Below, in pieces: positions 10,112 to 21,289 of a DNA stretch of 64,000 nt. Position 1 is the first letter of the stretch, and every line of letters starts with the position of its first letter. The notes beneath the pieces were generated by a model that searched no databases, was not told the origin of the DNA, and worked only from the letters and a program-made list of their open reading frames with translations. The translations under genes were made by a program, and so were the position numbers. Source of the DNA: Aurelia coerulea (lineage: Eukaryota > Cnidaria > Scyphozoa > Semaeostomeae > Ulmaridae); contig CM076949.1 of the NCBI GenBank assembly GCA_039566865.1, positions 10,269,501-10,333,500 of the forward strand. The letters are read 5' to 3'.

Positions 10112-10408
10112 CATGATAGCCATTCTGAAAAGATTGAGAATCGACAATATTTTGCTACATTTGGTAGAATGTTCGAATGTGCTCAATAGTGATAAAAGCT
10201 CAAACGCCACTCGATCAAACATCGCGTATAAAGATGTATAGAAATAACGCTCGATCCAGGCTCTTTTGTAGAATAGTTACAAGGTTTAGTGATGGTACCA
10301 TAATCTTTGAATATATGTCGCATGTTGGTGAGTTGTGTTTTACTGTTCTAATTTCGATGTAATCGACTGATTTGCTTGAAGAGGCCTATAATCATGGTTA
10401 AAAATATT
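10112..10408. other. No recognisable feature
   Basis: AT-rich sequence between the MITE nest and a LINE fragment. The 61-codon ORF here shows no motif. Confidence 0.35.
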
Positions 10409-10902
10409 TCAAAGGGGCTGAATAAGCTGAATTCGAATTCTGCAAATATCATGACTCTCATTCCCCTTCCTGTAATTCCCTTTGGTGCGGAGATTGCAAG
10501 GTATATCCTTTTTAACAAAGAACTCCCAAATATATGAAGGATTAAGATGGTTCATGGTCTTATATATTTCTATCATAAGACTTTGCAGATTCTTCTGGTG
10601 AACTGTAACGCTTTCAGCCCTGGCTAAAAGTTGGTCAAATGGTGAGTCGTAATCTCCGTACAAAACCCTCAAGGCACGTTTATTTCTCCTATTTATATCT
10701 TTGTTAGCAATTTTGCTACACAATAGCCATATCAAGGGACAATATGAAAAGTTGGACATGACAATTGATGTTAGTAGCATTTTAGCTCTCTCTTCATCGA
10801 GGAATGGTCTTATTCTTGAGAACGCACATAATTTTACCATACAGTTATAGTTACAATTATAATCATACAGTTTCTTTGATGCGTTTGATACATTTCTCAA
10901 AG
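10409..10902 (-). pseudogene. LINE RT thumb/C-terminal fragment
   Basis: An open frame of 163 codons contains FSRIRPFLDEERAKMLLTSI, YCPLIWLLCSK, RRNKRALRVLYGDY and NPSYIWEFF, the typical order of the thumb and C-terminal region of CR1/Jockey-type LINE reverse transcriptase. The palm with the catalytic aspartates is missing, so the copy is truncated at its 5' side. A closely related fragment lies at 13524-14040. Confidence 0.75.
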
Positions 10903-11140
10903 ACAGTTCAGTGAAAGTTCAAAGGTTTTGTTCATTGAGATTCCTAGCTCATGTGAAAGGTAGTTTCCCCTCATCTCATAACTGATTTTTACAAATAAGC
11001 CCCTCCTGTGGAATAAGCCCACATACCCCCACATATGGGGTATAAAAATTCCACAAAAGGAATAAATTTTTCTGTATAAATTTAAGTAGTTTTTATGTTT
11101 ATAGTCGTTATAGGGTAGTCCAATGCTACATATGTTATAT
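10903..11140. other. No recognisable feature
   Basis: AT-rich, with a local 'aagcccacatacccccacatatgggg' palindrome near 11015-11042. No coding signal. Confidence 0.3.
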
Positions 11141-11315
11141 TACACGTACTTTTTACAAGAAACAGCTTATAAGATAGGCTCAACTTTTTGCTAAATTAAC
11201 TTTTGACATTAAAAATATAAGAAACATGTAACAACTTTTGGCAGCAAAATGGCCCAAAAATTTCAGAAACTGTCTGCCAGCCCCGGACCTTAGTTTCTTA
11301 TAAAAAATATGCGTA
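11141..11315. mobile_element. TACACTC MITE, internally deleted copy
   Basis: It begins tacacgtactttttacaag and ends ttcttataaaaaatatgcgta, with family blocks between, but is only 175 bp. Its right TA is shared with the left TA of the full-length copy that follows, in the opposite orientation. Confidence 0.65.
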
Positions 11316-11704
11316 CACTCATTTTTTAAAAAGAAACTAAGGTTCGGGGCTGGTAGGCAGTTTCTTAAATTTTTGGGCCATTTTGCTGCCACAAGTTTCT
11401 TACGTGTTTCTTATATTTTTATTGCCGGAAGTTTAGAGTTGATTTGGTCTTGCCTAAAGGGTTCCCAAATTACTTAGTAAAATCTCAAAACAAGTAAATA
11501 ACATGATTCGCACTCAAAATAATGTCCAAACAGTTGCTTTAACTGCACAATGTCAAAATATTTTTGAGCGTGATAGAAAAATTAAAATTGAAAATTGCAG
11601 AAGTTTCTTAGCTTTTTTCAATTCAGGTAGGGTTGTTTCTTAGCTTTCGAAAAATTGAGCCTACCGTTTCTTATAAGCGGTTTCTTGTAAAAAAAATGAG
11701 TGTA
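11314..11704. mobile_element. TACACTC MITE, full-length reference copy
   Basis: Ends TACACTCATTTTTTAAAAAG and TTGTAAAAAAAATGAGTGTA, 391 bp, with TA at each edge. Inner sub-terminal blocks 'aagaaactaaggttcgggg' and 'cctaccgtttcttataagc' recur in the other copies of this window. Non-coding; presumably moved by a Tc1/mariner-like transposase in trans. Confidence 0.8.
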
Positions 11705-11802
11705 TATCACTTCTTGTGAACTCTATCTTTTCATTTATCTCCATACTTTTATCAGTTAGAATCACAGTGTGCCATCACACATCTACCTCATTATTACACT
11801 AC

Positions 11803-12012
11803 ATACGTTTTATAAGAAACAAACAGCTTATTTTAAGCTTATTTTAGCGGTAGGCTCAATTTTCTAAAACTTAATTTGGAAACTACCCTACCTGAACTAA
11901 GAAACTTTTTTAATTTGCAATTGAAACTTCTTTGATATTGTTCAGTACCAGCAAGTGTTTCGACATAGTTCTGAGTGTGAGTTGTTTTATTACTTGTTTT
12001 GAGATCTATTAG
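11803..12012. mobile_element. TACACTC MITE, decayed partial copy
   Basis: Contains ttttataagaaac, cggtaggctcaattttc, ctaccctacctgaa and tgagtgtgagttgttttatt in the family order, but neither tip is intact. It is followed by a C/G-rich patch (12019-12055). Confidence 0.5.
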
Positions 12013-12076
12013 AGGTCATCGGCCCCGGCCCCCCGGCCCCCTAGCCCTCGGCACCATGGCCCACAGCACCCACATA

Positions 12077-12395
12077 TACACGCGTCTTTTCTCTAAGAAA
12101 CCGCTTATAAGAAACGGGAGGCTCAATTTTCGAAAGTTAAGAAACAACCCTAGCTGAATTGAAAAAACTGAGAAATTTCTATAAATTACAGTTTTAATTT
12201 TCCTATCGCATTCTAAATTGTTTTGACATTGTACAAAAAGCAACTGTCTGGAATTATTTTGAGTGCGAATCATGTTATTTACTTGTTTTCAAAACTTGAG
12301 ATCTTACTAAGTAATCTAGGAGGCCTATAGACAAGGCTAAATTAACTCTACACTTCCGGCATTAAAAATATAAGAAGCACGTAAGAAACTTTTGG
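12077..12395. mobile_element. TACACTC MITE, truncated copy
   Basis: Starts tacacgcgtcttttctctaag, carries the family interior including cacttccggcattaaaaata, and breaks off at cttttggca where the 12396 inverted-repeat arm begins. The break suggests the arm inserted into, or recombined with, this copy. Confidence 0.6.
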
Positions 12396-12555
12396 CACAG
12401 GGGGTCGGGTCAGTAATGTCAGTGAAGACTACTGTAGTTTTGGTCTCCTGGTTTCGTGGTTCTTGGTTCCTTCGTTCCTTGGTTCGTCATGAAAATAACA
12501 GCTGTGTAATTTGATACCGATTACATCATCCTTGTGTGCTGTCGGCCTGCTGTTG
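12396..12555. repeat. Long inverted repeat, left arm
   Basis: About 160 bp (cacagggggtcgggtcagta ... ggcctgctgttg) that recurs inverted, about 90% identical by eye, at 20820-20975. The pair brackets 8.3 kb. It could be the TIRs of one large element or two copies of a MITE. The arm contains a run of ggttcttggttccttcgttc phrases. Confidence 0.65.
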
Positions 12556-12944
12556 TTTCATTTGTCAATAATCAATTCTCGCAAGATAAGAAAAGCAATA
12601 ATGCTGGAAAAGATTTAATTGATCTTTGCACTACCAACAAACTAAAAATATTGAATGGGCGTACTTTAGGAGATTTTTCAGGTAAAATCACATGCTTTAA
12701 GTCAAATGGAACAAGTATAGTAGACTATGTACTATGCAGTGAAAAACTGTTAGATAAAGTGGAGATATTCAAAGTTAAACGAATAATTACATATTCTGAC
12801 CACTGCCAACTACACCTAGAAATAAACTTAAAATTGAAGAAATGTAACTATTTAAAAAGAACTAAGATATCAAACCTAGAAGCAGTAAAGTGTAAATTCA
12901 AATGGGAAGCTACATCAAATGAAACCCTTAAAAATTATTTTACA

Positions 12945-14050
12945 GACATTTCATTTCATTTTATCATTCTTTAAAGTTGGTTATTTACAATAGTTATCAG
13001 CATAATATATACATCAACTAATTTAAACCAACTACAACTAAAAATAATTACATAATATAAAGTATAATACAATATCCTATTTACAACATAGTTTACAGCT
13101 GCAGTTTGCCCCCTTCCATGTTTTTATTTTCCTTTTGAAAGCTGCCACTTTTTCACATGTTTTAATATCGTCACTTAGTGCATTCAAAAGGATGCTGCCT
13201 CTGAAGGTTACAGAGTGTCCTGTACAAAAATACAAGGCTAAACTTGGCCTTGTACAGGCCAAGTTTTAGCCTTGTAGAGGGGATTATGACCTTGTTATGA
13301 CCTTGTACTAACCTTGGAAGAAAATTACAAGGCTATTAGTAAGATTTCAAGCTGCAACCAGTCTAACACAAGGTTTCCACAAGGCTTCTACAAGGCTAAT
13401 TAGCATTTTTCAAGCCATTTACAAGGTTACAACAAGGCTATTCCAGGCTATAACAAGGTTACAAGGCCATTACTACAAGGCTTGTACATGGCTATTACAT
13501 GGCCTTGTATTTTCGTACAGGGTAGTCCAAAAGTGTGTGTTTTTATTTGAGGCAATTTTACCAAATTTTTGATCCTAAGGTTGTATTCCACTTGCTTAGT
13601 ACTGAAAAAATCCCAAAGGTATGATGGATTCAACAAATTCAGAGTTTTGAATACTTCTAACATCAGTTTTTGGAGATTTTTGACGTGGATTGTTGTATCT
13701 GCCTCTCTCCTTAGACACATATCAAACGATGCATCATAATCATTATGGAGCACCCTTAGTGCACGTTTATGTGTTCTATTAATCTCTTTGTTTGCAGCTT
13801 TAGAAGAGAACATCCAAATCAAAGGGCAATAATTGAAATTTGCCAACACCGTTGTATTACATAAGAGTTTAGCTTGTGCATCATCAAGATAGTTCCGAAG
13901 TCTTGAGAATGCACTCACTTTTTTGTTTATTTTACCGCACAATTCAGTAATATGCTTGTCAAAATTCAGCTTAGGATCAATCGTTACTCCTAGGAGTTTT
14001 ACTTGTTGGCATTGATTGATGATCTGATCATCAATACTAATGAAGGAATT
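12945..14050 (-). pseudogene. LINE fragment inserted in the larger LINE
   Basis: The minus strand encodes VKLLGVTIDPKLNFDKHITE, FSRLRNYLDDAQAKLL, YCPLIWMFSSK, THKRALRVLHNDYD and NPSYLWDFFS, then, across a MITE, SVTFRGSILLNALSDDIKTC. This is the RT thumb and C-terminus of a CR1-like LINE, truncated 5' near 14050, with an ATGAAATG-type tail near 12950. It splits the plus-strand LINE between its endonuclease and RT parts, so it is younger than that copy. Confidence 0.75.
13217..13521. mobile_element. ACAAGG-rich MITE inside the LINE fragment
   Basis: Ends TCCTGTACAAAAATACAAGG and CCTTGTATTTTCGTACAGGG form ~22-bp inverted repeats. The interior consists of about fifteen scattered acaaggct/acaaggtt words. 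The LINE reading frame resumes on both sides (KTHTFG | SVTFRG), so the insertion is certain. Confidence 0.75.
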
Positions 14051-14756
14051 GGAATTGGAAACAAACTAACTAATGAAGGAACTGGAAACAAACATAAAAA
14101 ATGAAATTAATGATCCAAATGAAATAACAGAAAAGTTTACAAACTTTTTAGAAGTAGCAAACAACAACTGCTTAGAAATAACTAAAATAAAAAGAAATAA
14201 TAGATCCAAAAAGAATAGAATTAAGTTAAAAGCTTTTGATGAACAATGTTATAGAAAACGTGTGGAACTGAACAGAATTGGAAAACAAATGTGTGAAGAA
14301 CCAAATAACCCTTACATCAGAAATGTATATCATCAAAAAAAAAAAATACAAGCATATGTTTAAACTAAAACAACGCAATGAAAAGGAGAAACTACTTAAA
14401 AACTTAGATAATCTTAAATCACAGAGTATCAGAGAGAGATGGAACTCAATTAAGTCAATAATCCACGACAGTTCTACTGATCCAACCAGTTAGATTCCGC
14501 ATGAAGAATGGATTCCCTACTTCAAATCATTAGGCTTTGTCGAAGAAGAACACTGTCAATTAGATAACACACCAGAACTACCGTCTAATACAATTAAGAA
14601 GCTCTCACAATCCCAGAAGATTGAAATGAACTTACAACTAAATAAAGAAATAACAACACAAGAAATTTTGCAAATTGGAAACAAACTCAAAAACAACAAG
14701 GCTGTTGGATTTGATAATATCTCATATGAACTTATCAAAGCATTCATCCATCTTAA

Positions 14757-15263
14757 AGGTGGTGTGAAGCGAAAATTTTTATTGATGCAATTGAATAGCG
14801 CAGTTGAATGATAAAGAATGTCGTTTAAAGTTTTTGATACCTTATTTCATTTCAGAGTTATCCACTGTTTTGTACGATTTGCTGATGACGTCATTTTGTT
14901 CGCAAAATGTAAAGAAAGTATACAAGGTTAGTCATGTTTCCAAAGAGAAATCTAATTAAAAAACTTTGTACAATCAGCATGCCTTTCTAACCATCATATT
15001 AAGTCATGAGGCAATTTATATAACATGTATTCAGCTCAGCTGAAATATTTCTTACCACTGTAACCTTTCAAAAATCAGATACAGTTATATTTCCATATGT
15101 TATCCTATAAATCTGCAAACAAAATGACGTCATCAGCTGCAACTTAATATCAGTGGATAACTTGAAAACGAAATGAGGTATCAAAAAAATGTAAACGACA
15201 TTCTTTATCATTCAACTGCGCTATTCATTTGCATCAATAAAAATTTTCGCTTCACACCACCTT
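14757..15263. mobile_element. TTAA-flanked MITE, 507 bp
   Basis: Ends AGGTGGTGTGAAGCGAAAAT and its inverse, with at least 70 bp of arm pairing, flanked by TTAA on both sides (14753-14756, 15264-15267). A TTAA target and AGG-type tip point to a piggyBac-like transposase in trans. Removing the element restores the LINE frame FIHLK|LGTKI. Confidence 0.8.
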
Positions 15264-15506
15264 TAAACTAGGAACAAAAATAATTAAGATACTATTTAAT
15301 AACATACTAGGCAAATATCCTGAAAAATGGAAATTAGGATTAATTAAACCAATTTTCAACTCAGGAAATAAACTAGACCCAGGCAATTACAGAGGAATTA
15401 CTCTTACATCTTGCCTTGGAAATTTTTTTTCAATCAAATTATTGCATCTCGCCTAACCAAGAGCTTTGAAGATATGAACATTTTTGCAGATAATCTAATT
15501 GGCTTT

Positions 15507-16172
15507 CAGGGACCGCGCAGCGGTTTCAAAGTGGGGGGGCTGAACGGCGAACGAAGCGAGCAAAAGGGGGGTCCGGGGGCTTGCCCCCGGAAAATGTTTG
15601 AGACCACGCCCTTTAGAACGTCGGAAAACGCCCTTTTCAATAAAATACTTCCCTCTTAATACGCCCAAATAGTGTCTTATATCGTCCGTCATGGGAGTCT
15701 TAATTCGTCCATATTTATACTGTATAGGCCTGTATACAGTTTGGTTCAAAAAAGGTTTCAATTAACATGAAAAGAGACATATCGTTACAACCAACAAAAT
15801 TAACAGCAAAGCATTTCTTCTTACAAAACTATTACGACTGAAGATCTGTCAGAGCAAACGTGCAATTGGATGCCTTTATAATTCTAGGATTATAATTCTT
15901 AACGAAATCGTTAACAATTTCTAAGAGGGACATCGTGTTTGCTCCTTGTTTATGAAAGTTCGATATCGCTAGATTGTTGAAATTTGCTTGCTTCATATTT
16001 GAATGAAGTCAGGGTTTGAGACATCTAGCCATTGAGAAGGTCTCTCAGAAAATGCAGCAGTTGCGTGTATGAAAATATTGAAAATTCCATATTTGTGAAA
16101 GTTTTTAGACCTATCTTTGAAAAAAGTGGGGGGGCTTTAGCCCCCCCTAGCCCAATGGCTGCGCGGTCCCTG
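15507..16172. mobile_element. hAT-type MITE, 666 bp, perfect 8-bp TSD
   Basis: Ends CAGGGACCGCGCAGC and GCTGCGCGGTCCCTG, flanked by TTGGCTTT at 15499-15506 and 16173-16180. Sub-terminal patches are G-rich (gtgggggggct) and C-rich. Removal restores the LINE reading NLIGF|RPEMK. Two short accidental ORFs inside show no transposase motif. Confidence 0.85.
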
Positions 16173-18017
16173 TTGGCTTTAGACCTGAAATGAAAACATC
16201 AAATAACATCTTCATACTAAAAGCAATCACTGATCAAGCCTTCAGAAATAAAGAAAAACTTTACGGCTGCTTTGTAGATCTATCAAAAGCTTTCGACCCA
16301 GTATGGAGGCAAGCAATGCTAAAGAAACTCTGGGAATACGGAGTTCAAGGGAAAATATTCAATACCATAAAACAACTGTACAAAAATACCAACAACAGAA
16401 TTATTTTAAACAAGAAAATGACCAACAGCTTTGAAACAAACATAGGTGTTAAACAAGGATATCCATTATCCTCCTTCCTATTTAATGTGCACATGAATGA
16501 TCTTTGCAAAGCACTTGACAACAAAGATAGAAATAATGCACCAATGATACATGGTATACAAGTGTCCAGTCTCCTGTGGGCAGATGACATTGTACTAATC
16601 TCAAAAACAAAAGAAGGTCTACAAAAGAGTATGGACAGCCTGAGCAATTCTTGTGACACATGGAAAATGAACATTAATAACAAAAAAACAAAGATAGTTA
16701 TCTTTAATAGAATGGGTAAATTAGATAAGAACTCTAAACTCCACATAAACAATAAGCCTATTGAAATTAAAAAACAATTTAAATACTTAGGATTCCTGCT
16801 AGATTGCAATGGAACATTTGGAAATACGATTGAAGATCTCTCAAATAAAGCAAGGAGAGCACTTTATAGCATTTATCGATTATCAACAGATCAGTATCTT
16901 TCACCTACTACCATGATCAACGTTTTTCACGCAACAATAAAACCCATATTGTTATATGGATCTGAAATGTGGGGATACCAATCAAAAAGAAATAACAGAA
17001 TTGAAAATATTCAAACCAGTTTTGCAAAACACATACTAGGCGTACATCGGAAATCTGTTAACAATGCAGTTCTAGGAGAGCTGGGACTGTACCCTTTAAA
17101 AATAGACATGAAAATAAATGCTCTAAAGTATATGACTTATATAGAGCAAAGTAATAGTAACCTGTTAAAAGCTGCGTTAGAACTCAACAAGCAGTTTGCA
17201 AATAAAAAATCTTGGTATGACGATGTTCTCAATACAATAAAAGAAACATCATTCAATCTGAATTCAATAATTGATAAACAACAATTCCAAGATAATAGCC
17301 AAGCAAAGGTCAATGCAAAAAACAACCAAATTATAAAAAATCATTGCCGTTAATCTCTAGTGGCAAAACACAACCTTAAATGGTTTGAAGAAATACACAA
17401 CAACAGTGAATTAGAATTTTATAGATGTTTTAAAAGTACTCCAAAGCTTGAAGATTACTTGACAAATATTACAAAAAGATCACACAGAACATCATTTACA
17501 AAACTACTAATAAGTGCACATAGATTGAAAATAGAAACAGACAGATACAATAACTCAGTGAATAGAAAACAAAGGGACGAAAGAACATGTGACTTCTGTA
17601 ATGAAATTGGTAAACTTTGTGTAGATAATGAAGTTCACTTCCTTTTCAACTGCAAAATAACATGCATTTAAGAGGTGATCTTTTCACTAAAATCGGAATT
17701 GATGATAAAAAGTTCAAAGACATTTACTTCAACTCAAAAATTGACATCATCAAAGAAATAATGAAAAATCCAAATTATACAATAGAACTGAACTATTTAG
17801 CAGAATTCATATACAAATCTGAAAACTGTAGAAAAAACACTTAGATCGATTGAAATAATTGCTTATATATTCGTAAACCTCAGATTAGATTAATCAATGT
17901 TACGTAGTTTTAGTAGATTCGTAGTGAGCAATGTATTAGTAATACAATATTGCTGTAAACTACTAGACCCTATCATTGGGTGATGAAAATATGAAATTGA
18001 AAAATTGAAATTTGTCA

Positions 18018-19089
18018 TGTGAGAGCTTGTTGGGGAGACGAGGTCTCGATTCTATTGTGTAGAACAAAAGCGTAAGTGGTTTGTTCACAGAGCGATCGGC
18101 TTCGTGCGGTAGATGCGCATGCGTATTACAGTTGGGTTTTGAATTACTACAAGAGTTCTAACAAGGAATAACAAGGAAAATAAATTCGCGGCAATCTTAA
18201 CTCATTGCTGTTATCAGGGTATGGGTAAGCGGGGAAACAACAGCACAAAATTCTGAGCTCGACACAGTTTAATGCTGTAGAGTGCCTGTGTCGTGAGACA
18301 AATAGGCCTACCCGTCTGTCCAAGTGGTGCGATGCCTCTTTGCTCTTAGCCTAAACATAGGGTTAGTTTTGGTTTAGGCCCGTTGCTTGCATTATGGCGA
18401 GCTCAGAATATGATGTTCATACCAGACTGCGCTAGCAGAACAAGCAAGGACGTGAAGAAAAAATTATAAAATAGAAAGTGTTTCCCCTTGGGACTCGAGC
18501 TCGGGTTGTGTGCGTATGAGGCGCTGGAGGCTACCGCTTCGCCATACAGCCGTCAACACAATTACGTTCAGCAGTCGTAATCGTTTGTTGTGGATAATAG
18601 AAGGGGGCAGCAACGCATCGATGTTAAAATTGCTAATATTTTTATTTCATTTTATTTTATTTTAAAATTGTTTTCCCAGGGTTACAATTCAGTTTAAGTA
18701 ACTGTTTTACAATGTACCCTGCAACTAAAAATAAAGCTAACCTAATTACAATGAAAACTAACCTAATTACAATATTGAACTAAACCTACAAATGTACAAT
18801 ATATATCTTCATCAAAAACTTAAATGGAAAATAAAAATAAAAATGTAAAACCAGCTTTCCTTGAATCTAATCAATTATGAGCTTTTGAGCTTGGTTTTAA
18901 ATGACTGGATGGAAGGGGCTAATTTAATATCAGAATGGAGTTTGTTCCATGTATCAGCTCCACGGAAAGCAAAAGACTTTTGGCCATAAGCTGTTCTCAT
19001 TCGCATGCGCATCTACCGTATGCACGGGGGAACATCTAATTTCCGCGAACAAACCCGATCTCATCTCCCCAACAAGAGCTCTTCTCTCA
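18018..19089. mobile_element. Foldback element with inserted LINE end
   Basis: The left arm gagagcttgttggggagacg ... ggtagatgcgcatgcg (18020-18123) is matched by an inverted right arm (about 18990-19089, same cggtagatgcgcatgcg and tgttggggagatgag). A minus-strand LINE 3' end lies between (18630-19005). Confidence 0.55.
18630..19005 (-). pseudogene. LINE C-terminus and 3' end
   Basis: The minus strand reads YGQKSFAFRGADTWNKLHSD then FKTKLKSS and a stop, the standard C-terminal block of CR1-type LINE ORF2, followed by AT-rich 3' untranslated sequence ending in taaaataaaatgaaataaa. Only the last ~45 codons are present. Confidence 0.65.
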
Positions 19090-19204
19090 TTGGCTGCCGT
19101 TTGAAATCGCGGGCTTTTCAAATCCTGCGCCTGGTAACGGTAACTTGTAACGGTAAGAAAGAGAAAGAAAAGAGGAAAGGGATGAACATGAGCGTAAGGG
19201 AAGA

Positions 19205-19360
19205 AAAAATCTAGGGGGGCGGCCCGACACAAAGTCCATTGTTTACCAACATTTTTGCCCGACTGAGGGCAGATTTTTGCCCGATTGGGGCTGATTTTCG
19301 ACGATTTTTCCAACATTGGGGGGGCTGCCGCCCCCCCGGCCCCCCCGCCCCGTACGCTTA
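19205..19360. repeat. G/C-tract repeat
   Basis: Starts in gggggggcggcccgacac and ends in a long C-rich run ccgcccccccggcccccccg, with three ttttgcccgattg-like phrases between. It shares 'ttttgcccga' and 'cgggcaaaatttt' words, inverted, with 19815-19980, so both probably belong to one family. Confidence 0.45.
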
Positions 19361-19814
19361 TGGGGATGAAACTTCAAGAGATCGCTGAAGCAGGGTCAAG
19401 TGTACGCAACTGCCACAGGGGATTCCCTCTGGAAACATGAAGGAAAACCTAAGGTCGAAGTTATGGTGAGTCCCCTTCATGAAGCTTGTTAGTCAGAGAT
19501 CTTTCAATCTGTTTTCGCTTTGAGGGAATGAATGAAAGCAAATTAGTAATTTTCTATATGAAAAGTAATTGCAAGCAGAATGATCATTTTACGTCTGACA
19601 ATGGAAGAACACCGTGGTCAATTTCACTTTACTATATACTCTTAGTGCAGCCGTGGATTGTTGGGATCTTCTCTTGGCTGTCTCGATGTTTTATTTGGGA
19701 GAGTAGGATATCATATCACGTTTATGTAGGGGGAAGGAGGGTTGCAGTAACAGGGTTTAGAGAAGAAACTTTCGCGGGAAGAAACTTTAACATTTTTCTC
19801 TGAAATTTGCCATA
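19361..19814. other. Unassigned; weak exon-like signal
   Basis: A 29-nt ATG-to-donor stretch (19437-19465, MKENLRSKL, then ATG|GTGAGT) looks like a mini first exon, and a 105-codon ORF follows (19486-19803) without any recognisable motif or codon signature. I would not call a gene here. Confidence 0.2.
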
Positions 19815-19980
19815 GGCGTAGGAGACGGGGGGGCTGGGGGGGCTGCAGCCTTCCCAACTTAGGAAAATTTTGCAAAAATCAACCATAATCGAGCAGAAAT
19901 CTGCCTTAAGTCGGGCAAAATTTTCTTAAATAATGGATTTTTTATCGGGCAGCCCCCCAAATTTTATCTCCCCCTACGCC
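19815..19980. mobile_element. GGCGTAGG-ended MITE
   Basis: Ends ggcgtaggagacggggg and tatctccccctacgcc are inverted partners. The 166-bp interior carries gggcagcc and cgggcaaaa words. No ORF or clear target duplication. Confidence 0.5.
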
Positions 19981-20819
19981 GATGAAATTAGGCCAAAATT
20001 TATTCCAGGAATTTATAGCTCAACATTTCCTATAATGTTAAATTCTCAAAAATTTATTCCCGCGAAATAATCGTAAGTAACGAATTTGCGAAATTCTAAT
20101 TTTGCTAAATGTAAATCTAAAAAGGATTGAGAAATTAATTATGCACTACTTTCTTTCATTATTCGGTCAGTTATCTTATCTTTGAGTGTACTCTCGCGAT
20201 ACTGTAATTCCCATTTTGACGGATTCACAAAAGTAAATTCCAAAATTTTGCCCCTTCATTTTGAATTTGCAGCCCCCCTAAAAACGCTCCGTGCAAGCGT
20301 GTAAAAAACCCTCTGTTCCTAAATGAAGGCGATAATTTATTCAAATACGCGAACTGAAGTGAAAGTAATCGCAGAAATGTAAATTCAAAGCTTTTGTATG
20401 AGGCAACCACAAATCGTTGAACTTACGCAATTCTCGGCCTCTTGCTTTTGCGTTCCATGATTGATTAGAGAGGTCATTTTGTATACTTTATGAACAAAGA
20501 ACGGGAGGTCAAAAACGTCAATCAAACCAACTTAATCCGTGTCCTTTGAAGCCTGTGATGCAGTAGCATGCACTTAACCTCGCTTCATTTGCTCGAAAAA
20601 CCTAACGGAGAAAAACTTCCTCTTTTTCTCCACGTACGAAACGAATTTCGACAGGAACTTTACAGATAGTGGTAAATACATTTATGGTCTGTGTAAAATC
20701 GTGCAGAGTAAATCGAAAGCGCTTGTCTGACATCAGAAATTTATCGAAGTTCTAGGACCACTTCTGAAGCGGTTCGACGAAGTTTCATCCCTTTCCTACT
20801 ATACTATATCCTACTGTAA
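19981..20819. other. No recognisable feature
   Basis: AT-rich with scattered short ORFs. 'cttctgaagcggttcgacgaagtttcatccc' (20761-20791) is an imperfect inverse of 'ggggatgaaacttcaagagatcgctgaagcagg' near 19361-19393. Confidence 0.3.
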
Positions 20820-20975
20820 CAATAGCAGGCCGACCGCACACAAGAATGATGTAATCGGTATCAAATTACACAGGCTGTTATTTTCATGACGAGCCAAGGA
20901 ACGAAAGAACCAAGAACCACGGAACCAAGAGACCAAAACTACAGTAGTCTTCACTGACATTACTGGACCCCTGTG
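20820..20975. repeat. Long inverted repeat, right arm
   Basis: Inverted partner of 12396-12555. Small substitutions and 1-bp indels distinguish the arms, so the pair is not recent. Confidence 0.65.
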
Positions 20976-21289
20976 GTTTTATTGGGAGTGGTAGCATAGC
21001 TCTCATCCGGATTAACCGCTGACCAAGGGGCCTGCATAAAGTTTAAGCCTCGTATGCATGAACGCACGAGGGCTACTTTTTGCATTTTCTTGATTTGCGC
21101 CTTCACTGATTGGTTTCCAATGATTCAAAAACAAGAAAAGGATGCCAATGAAGATTTAATGACAGCTAAACAATTTCGAAATCAAGATTAAACACTTCGA
21201 AGCGACACTACTGCAAGTACGTTCTTTATATCAACTTTCAAACAATGTTTTGATATATTTACTCAGCATCAATGAGACATGGCTTCCAG
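20976..21289. other. No recognisable feature
   Basis: Mixed sequence leading into the satellite. An aagcctcgtatgcatgaacgcacgagggct imperfect hairpin lies at 21046-21075. Confidence 0.3.

Larger units (their letters stand above)
12568..18009 (+). pseudogene. LINE (Daphne/CR1-like) with three insertions
   Basis: Reading through the insertions gives, in order: the endonuclease C-terminus (LIDLC, NGRTLGD, SIVDYVLCSE, SDHCQLHLEI at 12600-12830); the RT region (KNNKAVGFDNISYELIKA; IGF|RPEMKTSNNIF; FVDLSKAFDPVWRQAM near 16275-16320; LLWADDIVLIS near 16570-16605, keeping both the AFD and ADD catalytic motifs); and a C-terminal Cys/His cluster (RTCDFC...EVHFLFNC near 17585-17655) as in Daphne-type LINEs. 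The 387-codon palm/thumb ORF is 16190-17353. Dead: stops at about 14491 and 17351, frameshifts in the A-run near 14340, the T-run near 15425 and near 17660. The 3' tail is repeats of gaaattgaaa. ATTTGTCA occurs at both edges (12560-12567, 18010-18017) as a likely target duplication; the 5' end is truncated. Confidence 0.8.

Noticed and set aside
18954..19316. 120-codon minus ORF
   Set aside because: It runs across a foldback arm and a G/C-tract repeat in a frame different from the LINE C-terminus that truly lies here; no motif.
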